Positions 22,567 to 27,181 of a stretch of 27,181 nt of DNA are shown here, piece after piece. The stretch covers positions 1 through 27,181 of IMG/VR virus record IMGVR_UViG_3300049027_000145. The stretch is one strand, 5' to 3'. Origin of the DNA: a virus. The position numbers and the translations under genes were made by a program. Within the stretch, counting starts at the first letter, position 1. Each line of letters begins with the position of its first letter. Under the pieces are notes generated by a model. It made no database searches. It was not told where the DNA came from and saw only the letters and a list, made by a program, of their open reading frames with translations.

Positions 22567-22603
22567 CGGCCTGCTCGCTCGTCGCGGTCGGGCGAGCGGG
22601 CCG
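22567..22603 (+). terminator. 12-bp stem-loop between tail tube and chaperone genes
   Basis: Arms 22567-22578 and 22592-22603 pair over 12 bp with a single G-U pair in RNA and a 13-nt loop. A smaller stem (CCGGC 22539-22543, GCCGG 22551-22555) precedes it. There is no T-run, so attenuation or mRNA stabilisation is more likely than termination. Its position could lower chaperone expression relative to the tube. Confidence 0.55.
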
Positions 22604-22633
22604 GTGCACCCTTACCGCGAAAGGAATATTCGA

Positions 22634-23056
22634 ATGAAGATCGCAGCACTTGCTGTCGCCACGACGGCGTTCATGCACCTTAAGGGCCCCGATGGCGTTC
22701 CCCTCTATGAGGGCGCGGAAAAGGTGGGCATCGAGCTTTTCGGACCCGGCTCGCAAGAGTTCGCCCAGGTCGAGGAGCGACAGTCGGCCAGGGCACTCCG
22801 GCGCATGCAGGAGAACGACAATAAGATTGCGCTGGCGCCTATCGACACGCGTCGCGCGGAAGCGGCCGAGGACCTGGTCACACTCACTGCACGCTTTCAT
22901 CATATCGAGCACGACGGCCCGGATGGCCGCCCGCTCTCGGGTCTCGATCTGCATTCCGCGGTCTACTCGGACCCGAAGTTCGGTTGGATCAAGGAGCAGG
23001 CCACCAAATTCGTGGGTGATTGGGGAAAGTTCACGCCCGGCTCGGCCGGGAGCTAA
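22634..23056 (+). CDS. Tail assembly chaperone, gpG-like
   Basis: A 140-residue protein in the position of lambda gpG, and of the same length. It contains GPDGVPLYEGAEKVGIELFGPGSQEFAQ and the helical RRMQENDNKIALAP. AAGGAA precedes ATG 22634. Near its end the frame passes through GGGAAAG (23023-23029), the same slippery heptamer used in lambda, and a -1 shift there would join it to the gpT-like frame as a fusion of about 284 residues. It is expected to bind the tape measure and bring tube subunits. Confidence 0.85.
   Translation: MKIAALAVATTAFMHLKGPDGVPLYEGAEKVGIELFGPGSQEFAQVEERQSARALRRMQENDNKIALAPIDTRRAEAAEDLVTLTARFHHIEHDGPDGRPLSGLDLHSAVYSDPKFGWIKEQATKFVGDWGKFTPGSAGS
23023..23050 (+). promoter_or_regulatory. 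Programmed -1 frameshift site (slippery GGGAAAG plus stem-loop)
   Basis: GGGAAAG at 23023-23029 is phased as G-GGA-AAG in the gpG frame, the phase needed for simultaneous -1 slippage onto GGG-AAA. After a 6-nt spacer, CCCGGC (23036-23041) pairs with GCCGGG (23045-23050) around a TCG loop, forming a GC stem at the distance typical of stimulatory structures. The -1 frame is open to 23487. This matches the lambda G/GT arrangement in sequence, phase and position. Confidence 0.85.
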
Positions 23057-23487
23057 TCATCTTTGTTAGGCAGATGGCGTGGCTTGCTGCCACGCCTAAG
23101 CCGCCCGAAGGCTCCCTTCGCGCGAAGAGCCCGGGGCAGGCGCCGACGATCAGTCGGGCCGATCAGATGCGTAAGCAGGGCATCACGCCGCAGATGCCGC
23201 CCAACCCGGCGCCTCATATCGTTACCCGCTTGGTCGAAATCGGCCTGACTGGTTCGAACGGCATGGGGTCAGTGCCGCTCAGCTGGCTGGAAATAAACGA
23301 GTGGCAGCGTGCCACCGCCGTCCGGCTCGCCCCGTGGGAAGCTCGATTGATTCGAGACCTATCTGTCGCCTACCTCGCCGAAAGCAGGAGAGCGGAGAGC
23401 GAGACTTGCCCACCTCCGTGGCGAGCCCAAGTCACGAAGCGCGAGGCTGAGACTGAGGAGGCACGTCTCAGAGCGGTACTTGGCTGA
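23029..23487 (+). CDS. gpT-like tail chaperone extension (made as gpGT by frameshift)
   Basis: The -1 frame entered at 23029 encodes about 152 residues. The central part (TRLVEIGLTGSNGMGSVPLSWLEINEWQ, then LAPWEARLIRDLSVAYLAESR) is a pattern I recognise from the second tail-chaperone domain of Pseudomonas and sphingomonad phages, which recruits tail tube subunits while the G part binds the tape measure. No convincing ribosome binding site precedes the first in-frame ATG at 23074, which favours frameshift expression. A stand-alone start there is the alternative. Confidence 0.8.
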   Translation, partial: VHARLGRELIIFVRQMAWLAATPKPPEGSLRAKSPGQAPTISRADQMRKQGITPQMPPNPAPHIVTRLVEIGLTGSNGMGSVPLSWLEINEWQRATAVRLAPWEARLIRDLSVAYLAESRRAESETCPPPWRAQVTKREAETEEARLRAVLG

Positions 23488-23533
23488 TCTTCATTTGCGC
23501 GTGTATCAAGTGTGCTCGCAAAGAGGGGCGGTC

Positions 23534-24010
23534 ATGACCGTATTGCTGGCCGGGTCCGGTGCGTACGACTTCCCGATCGAGAAGGGTGGCCGGATTGAAT
23601 ACGAGGCGGTTGCACATCGCATTGGCCCCGTCCCCAGCACAGGCCTGCGACTCGATTGTCTCGCTATGGTCGTTCTCGATCCAGCAGCAGTCCATGATTT
23701 CGGTAACGGAGTTGCGGCCGGCGTGATGCTGCCAGGCGGCAAGGCTATCCCGGCAGGCTGGTTCAACTGGAAACATGGTCGCCGCTATCGCGCTGAACTC
23801 GCGCTACTGCGCATCGCGCCCGAAGAAGGGGTGCTCTGCCTCGGCAGATTGCATGGCGGCGGGGAAGTTCAGCTCCGCAACGGGCCGAAGCGCCTGCCAT
23901 TCCGCCTGTCCTTAGATTTGGACTGGCCTATTCGTCTCGTTGATGATTGGTATAGCGTTTGCCGCCCATTCATTCTGGCGAACAATCCGGGGCTGGTGGA
24001 GGATCGTTAA
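23534..24010 (+). CDS. Hypothetical accessory protein, 158 aa
   Basis: A beta-rich protein with no recognised family and no catalytic motif; it has neither a signal peptide nor membrane spans. Segments include VLLAGSGAYDFPIEKGGRIEYEAVA, VVLDPAAVHDFGNG and PLRLDCLAMVV-like hydrophobic strands. ATG 23534 follows AGAGGGG by 8 nt; longer starts lack a site. It is the first gene of the insertion between the tail chaperones and the tape measure, where phages do not normally need a structural gene. A structural or a moron role are both possible. Confidence 0.6.
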   Translation: MTVLLAGSGAYDFPIEKGGRIEYEAVAHRIGPVPSTGLRLDCLAMVVLDPAAVHDFGNGVAAGVMLPGGKAIPAGWFNWKHGRRYRAELALLRIAPEEGVLCLGRLHGGGEVQLRNGPKRLPFRLSLDLDWPIRLVDDWYSVCRPFILANNPGLVEDR

Positions 24011-24011
24011 C

Positions 24012-24374
24012 GTGCGATTGTTAGTATCTGGCTTGGCCCTAATCGCGACACCGGCAATGGCAGCGGATCAGTTCGATCTGGTTTGCAGCGGCGACAGCGA
24101 ACCTTGGCGCTATCGGGTCGACCTCGCCAAGAATGAGTGGTGTGCCGGCGTATGCGATTCGAGTTTCAGCATTGCGAGTGTCACGTCCACCACATTGGTC
24201 CTGCAGGATGCCCAGCCGCAACATCTGCGCGGCGACACTATCAAGAACTCGATCAGCAGAGTGTCGGGCGAGTGGTATTTCTACAGGTCGCTGCCCAAGA
24301 TTGGCTTCAATAGGACAGTGAAGGGAAAATGTGCAGTCGCGCCGTTTAGCGGTTTCCCCACGCGAAAGTTCTGA
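24012..24374 (+). CDS. Exported accessory protein, 120 aa
   Basis: A secreted or periplasmic protein. GTG 24012 begins a Sec signal peptide: a basic n-region (VRLL), a hydrophobic core (LVSGLALIATP) and a cleavage site AMA-AD at about residue 17. The mature part has paired Cys (LVCSG, WCAGVC, KCAV) and the ending APFSGFPTRKF. That combination (FDLVCSG, RVDL, WC, GFP-KF) belongs to a family of uncharacterised alphaproteobacterial exported proteins as I recall it. A GGAGG site lies about 10 nt upstream. It is a lysogenic-conversion candidate; an exclusion role is speculation. Confidence 0.72.
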   Translation: MRLLVSGLALIATPAMAADQFDLVCSGDSEPWRYRVDLAKNEWCAGVCDSSFSIASVTSTTLVLQDAQPQHLRGDTIKNSISRVSGEWYFYRSLPKIGFNRTVKGKCAVAPFSGFPTRKF

Positions 24375-24602
24375 TCAGCGGATCATGCCTTCGAGGTGTT
24401 CCGGATCATCTTTGTGGCGGAAACCCTTTTCGACCAACCGGCGAACCGCTTCCGGGCGCGACATATATGGGGCGCCCTGCTCTGCGATCCACGCATCAAT
24501 TTTGGCTAGTGCATCCACCTGAAAGCGAACACCCACGAGGGTCCCCGTCTCCACGGGGCGCCTTCTTTGGGATTTCGTGTTATCACCAGTTGACGTGCTC
24601 AT
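24375..24602 (-). CDS. Ribbon-helix-helix DNA-binding protein
   Basis: A 75-residue protein with a CopG/Arc-type ribbon-helix-helix: strand LVGVRFQVD (about 22-30), helix ALAKIDAWIAEQ, turn with PYMSRPEAV, and helix EAVRRLVEKGF. It is on the opposite strand to all surrounding late genes, which allows expression in a lysogen. It lies inside the late cluster, convergent with the exported-protein gene and divergent from the 24690 gene. Two matching inverted repeats overlap its start, consistent with autoregulation. Confidence 0.8.
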   Translation of the reverse strand: MSTSTGDNTKSQRRRPVETGTLVGVRFQVDALAKIDAWIAEQGAPYMSRPEAVRRLVEKGFRHKDDPEHLEGMIR

Positions 24603-24624
24603 GATGGCGTGTTAACACGAAATC
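24571..24624. promoter_or_regulatory. Candidate operator pair of the ribbon-helix-helix regulator
   Basis: Sixteen bases at 24571-24586 and 24609-24624 are inverted copies with one mismatch (core TTTCGTGTTATCAC against GTGTTAACACGAAA). The second copy also holds a perfect 12-bp palindrome CGTGTTAACACG (24608-24619). One copy lies within the first codons of the RHH gene and the other just upstream, covering the divergent promoter region. Repressor binding is inferred. Confidence 0.6.
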
Positions 24625-24689
24625 AGGCCGAAGGGAAGCGGCAACTTCCGCTCCGGCCCTAACCTCAACCGATCCTGTGGAGATCGATC

Positions 24690-24941
24690 ATGGCTGTCAG
24701 CCGAACTAACACCAAGCGGCCGAATAGTGCAGTGGAATTTACCATCCTTGGCACAACGCCGTTCTACACTGACACCGCCAACGAGTATGTGAACGCCGCG
24801 TATGCCGTGGCGACATTTGCGGCTGTCGCTACGGGCGAGCACGATGAGATCATGCCCACGGATGGGCTGACGATCGGTGTCTTCAATGCCATTTCGCTCC
24901 TCCTCGCCCACGCCGGACGATGCCTCGACGGGAGGGGCTAA
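24690..24941 (+). CDS. Hypothetical accessory protein, 83 aa
   Basis: A small protein with no confident family (VEFTILGTTPFYTDTANEYVNAAYAVATFAAVATGEHDEI). The helical, Ala-rich centre and the AISLLLAHAG end resemble short hypothetical proteins such as DUF3077, but I am not sure. GGAGA lies 7 nt before the ATG. It is divergent from the ribbon-helix-helix gene and 3 bp upstream of the HNH nuclease, so these two may be co-transcribed. Confidence 0.6.
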   Translation: MAVSRTNTKRPNSAVEFTILGTTPFYTDTANEYVNAAYAVATFAAVATGEHDEIMPTDGLTIGVFNAISLLLAHAGRCLDGRG

Positions 24942-24944
24942 CCC

Positions 24945-25490
24945 ATGGCAGACGAGGAATGGCGGCCGGTTGTCGGCTATGAGGGCCTGTACGAAGTAAG
25001 TTCATTTGGCCGAGTGAGATCACTTGACCGGCACGAGCGCGTCTCACTCCCTTCGGGTGCAGAATACGTCAGACGCCGTCGCGGCCGCTTGCTCGTGATA
25101 CCGCCCGATCACGACGGGTATGCTCACGCTAAGCTATCTCGCGACGGGGTAGTGTCGGGACACGGGGTGCATGCACTCGTTTGCGCAGCGTTTCACGGCC
25201 CCCGGCCTGAAGGAAAGCAGGCAGCCCACAACGACGGCCGGAAGGGCAACAATGCCGCGAGCAACCTTCGCTGGGCGACCCCAACAGAGAACAGTGCCGA
25301 CATGTTGTCGCATGGCACCGTGCTCAACGGGCAGAGAAATCACCTTGCCCGACTCTCGGAGGCTCAGGTGATCGAAATAAGGCGAAAACTTACGACGGCT
25401 GGACCAACGCAAATTGCGCGCGAGTACGGCGTCACTCCAGAGTGCATCATGGCGATAAGATCCGGCCGCACTTGGAAGCATCTACTCTAG
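24945..25490 (+). CDS. Free-standing homing-type HNH endonuclease (NUMOD4-HNH)
   Basis: A 181-residue phage homing endonuclease-like protein. NUMOD4 is at residues 5-28 (EWRPVVGYEGLYEVSSFGRV). The HNH domain follows with H76 (GVHALV) and the AHNDGRKGNN core (H95, N96, D97), then SNLRWATPTEN. The C-terminus (AQVIEIRRKL, then TQIAREYGVTPECIMAIRSGRTW) is a DNA-binding HTH. GGGAGGGG precedes the ATG. Such genes move by cutting intron-less or gene-less homologues. It is immediately followed by an intrinsic terminator. Confidence 0.9.
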   Translation: MADEEWRPVVGYEGLYEVSSFGRVRSLDRHERVSLPSGAEYVRRRRGRLLVIPPDHDGYAHAKLSRDGVVSGHGVHALVCAAFHGPRPEGKQAAHNDGRKGNNAASNLRWATPTENSADMLSHGTVLNGQRNHLARLSEAQVIEIRRKLTTAGPTQIAREYGVTPECIMAIRSGRTWKHLL

Positions 25491-25523
25491 GCCGACCACG
25501 CAACTCAGTCCGCTATACCTACA

Positions 25524-25544
25524 CCCCGCTTCGGCGGGGCTTTT
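25524..25544 (+). terminator. Intrinsic terminator after the HNH gene
   Basis: A stem CCCCGC (25524-25529) and GCGGGG (25534-25539) encloses a TTCG tetraloop and is followed by C-TTTT (25540-25544), a classical rho-independent terminator. It lies between the accessory cassette and the tape measure. Late transcription must pass it to reach the tail genes, so either read-through or antitermination is implied. Confidence 0.8.
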
Positions 25545-25561
25545 GCCGTTGGAGACCACCC

Positions 25562-27181
25562 ATGGACGACGGAACACCGGGCATTGGCATCGGCTTCGAA
25601 ATCGACACCGGCGGCTCGTTTACCGCTCTGAAGTCGCTCGACGACCTGATTGGCACGGCCGCCGCGAACGCCGTTCGCGAATTCCAGCGCCTTGAGAACG
25701 CTTCCAAGGGGGCGGTCAATCTCGGCGGGGCGACGGCGCAAGTGACGGCCTTCGGGAATGCTGCCACCCGCGAATTGCGGAATGTCGTGCGGGACACAGC
25801 GCGCGCCGAGAAGGCTGGAGAGAGCATTGTCCGCCAGCTCCAGCGGCAGGTAGAGACCTATGGCAAGACAGCGTCCGAGATCCGCAACATGCGGGCGGAG
25901 CAGCGCGCGTTGGCCGCGGAAGGGCAGGGGCTGACTGAACTGGCGGGCCGCATCCGCGCGCTCAATGCGCAGATGAATCAGCTCGAAAGCGGGACCGGGG
26001 GCGTCACGGGCGCGGCGACCGAGAACCGGATGGCGATGCAGGGCGCGTCCTATCAGGTGCAGGACTTCATTACCCAGGTCAGCATGGGCGCGAATCCGAT
26101 TAATGCATTCGCGGTTCAGGGCGCGCAGTTGGCCGGGCAGTTCTCGAATATTGAGGGCAAAGCTGGTGCGGTAGCCCGGTTCTTCATGGGGCCGTGGGGC
26201 TTGGCGATCACCGCCGGCCTCATGCTGCTCGGGCCGCTGGTCAGCAAGCTGATCGAGAGCAACAACGCCCTCGACGACGCCGTCAACAAGCTGAAGAAGG
26301 ATGCGGCGGAAACGGAGATCAATCGCCAGGCCAAGGAGCGCTTCAAGACGTCGGCAGAGGGTGTCGCTGCGGCGATCCGCGACGGGACAGAGGCGACGAG
26401 GGCGGCGATCGAGGCGGAAAAGACCTCTGCGGAACAGGCGAATATTGCCGCGCAGATCGCCCTGCGGCGAGAGCTTCATATCCGGCGAGTAACGCTGGCG
26501 CTCCTCGAACAGGCGAAGGCAGAGGCGGCGGCGGCCAATTCTGTCAGCTTCGGTGCCGGCGGTGGCGCCGGGGCAAGTGGCGCGCAGACGCTCTTTGCCA
26601 ATAAGGTCACGGAGCTGGAAAAGCAGGCTGCAGAGCAACTTGCGCTCATTCAGCAGGCCGAGGCGCGGCTCGGGCAGACCCGCATCGATCTCGCGACCGA
26701 AGCCGCAAAGCGGGCAACCGACGATGTCGCTCGCATCAACAAGCTCTATGACGATCAAGCTGCCCACCTACGCGCCGTCGCTCGCGCCGAGGGAACGGTG
26801 ACGATCGCGCGCGCGAACCGCTTGACGAACGAGCTCGCGGACAACGAGCGCGCCCGGCAGGCTGCGCTCAAGGCCGAGCAGGATAAGCAGCAGGCGATTC
26901 TGCGGACGGGCCAGATCGGTCGCGAGATCGACCTGGCCGAGGCACGGCGTATCGCCGAGAGCATCGGCGCGCGGATCACCAGCGAGCGCCGCTCCTATGA
27001 GGAGCAGAAGCGGCTCTACGACAAGTATATGGCGTACAAGTCGGGCAAAGGGCCGTGGGCGGCGCTCGCTGCCGCGCCCGGCACCAGCGACCACGAACTG
27101 GGCAACGCCCTCGACATCGCGAAAACGCCCGGAATGTCCCTCGCCAAGATCCGCGAGGCGTTCCGCGCTGCCGGCGTATCG
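25562..27181 (+). CDS. Tape measure protein with embedded M15 peptidase motif (3' end outside window)
   Basis: The first 540 residues of a tape measure protein, which sets tail length and passes into the host envelope. It has a charged, Ala/Gln-rich coiled-coil N-terminal half, a membrane-like segment at about residues 206-230 (FFMGPWGLAITAGLMLLGPLV), and long helices around 240-460. From about 455, RITSERRSYEEQKRLYDKY is followed by GTSDHELGNALDI (H511, D518), the VanY/M15 zinc-peptidase signature SxHxxGxAxD. The peptidase would cut peptidoglycan cross-links during DNA injection. GGAGA lies 8 nt before ATG 25562. The frame is open at base 27181. Confidence 0.88.
   Translation, partial: MDDGTPGIGIGFEIDTGGSFTALKSLDDLIGTAAANAVREFQRLENASKGAVNLGGATAQVTAFGNAATRELRNVVRDTARAEKAGESIVRQLQRQVETYGKTASEIRNMRAEQRALAAEGQGLTELAGRIRALNAQMNQLESGTGGVTGAATENRMAMQGASYQVQDFITQVSMGANPINAFAVQGAQLAGQFSNIEGKAGAVARFFMGPWGLAITAGLMLLGPLVSKLIESNNALDDAVNKLKKDAAETEINRQAKERFKTSAEGVAAAIRDGTEATRAAIEAEKTSAEQANIAAQIALRRELHIRRVTLALLEQAKAEAAAANSVSFGAGGGAGASGAQTLFANKVTELEKQAAEQLALIQQAEARLGQTRIDLATEAAKRATDDVARINKLYDDQAAHLRAVARAEGTVTIARANRLTNELADNERARQAALKAEQDKQQAILRTGQIGREIDLAEARRIAESIGARITSERRSYEEQKRLYDKYMAYKSGKGPWAALAAAPGTSDHELGNALDIAKTPGMSLAKIREAFRAAGVS

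Noticed and set aside
24543-24558. CCCCGT-ctcc-ACGGGG hairpin inside the ribbon-helix-helix gene
   Set aside because: It lies within coding sequence, has no T-run on either strand and needs no explanation beyond codon content.
25505-26767. Long minus-strand frame (420 codons) opposite the tape measure
   Set aside because: It is a mirror frame of a GC-rich coding gene, has Arg/Leu-rich low-complexity content and no domain. The plus strand encodes a clear tape measure.

Overview
The window is most of a temperate, lambda-like (HK97-type siphovirus) prophage. GC is high, start codons are often GTG, and the proteins resemble phage proteins of alphaproteobacteria, most likely a sphingomonad. The host assignment is an inference from protein style, since no host gene, rRNA or tRNA is visible. 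The integrase begins at base 1 and the tape measure gene runs off the right edge, so both prophage ends, the tail tip, the lysis genes and the att sites are outside.

Layout, left to right. (1) 1-1909: a P4-type tyrosine integrase convergent with a NYN-domain (LabA/PIN-like) gene whose ribosome binding site lies in a strong hairpin. (2) 1948-2292: a non-coding gap with a near-perfect 24-bp palindrome. (3) 2293-6423, minus strand: a 12-gene leftward early operon in which every one of the 11 junctions overlaps. It starts with an S24-like protein lacking the catalytic pair, ends with an AlpA/Xis-type regulator, and includes two tiny membrane proteins. (4) 6566-7704: the immunity region, with a CI-like HTH-S24 repressor, a Cro-like HTH protein and five copies of a TTGC-N7-GCAA operator, two in OL and three in OR. 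(5) 7710-12154: a rightward replication operon (DUF1376 protein, SF2 helicase, zinc-finger/Toprim primase, small proteins, and a candidate late regulator). (6) 12202-13708: small accessory genes, an HNH nuclease and a candidate cos region. (7) 13709-23487: packaging, head and tail genes in canonical HK97 order (TerS, TerL, portal, ClpP-type protease, capsid, connectors, tail terminator, tail tube, G/GT chaperones). (8) 23534-25490: a five-gene accessory (moron) cassette inserted between the tail chaperones and the tape measure. (9) 25562-end: tape measure carrying an embedded M15 peptidase motif.

The best-supported unusual signals are these. A complete lambda-type programmed -1 frameshift cassette (GGGAAAG plus a spacer and GC hairpin) lies in the tail chaperone gene. 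A bipartite lambda-like operator array brackets the repressor gene. A GC-rich inverted repeat occurs in each sizeable gap around the capsid and tail tube genes. A self-contained accessory cassette carries its own ribbon-helix-helix repressor, matching inverted repeats, an exported protein, a homing-type HNH nuclease and a terminator. I found no convincing wholly new multi-gene defence system. The NYN gene and the 23534-25490 cassette are the best candidates for undescribed lysogen-expressed functions.
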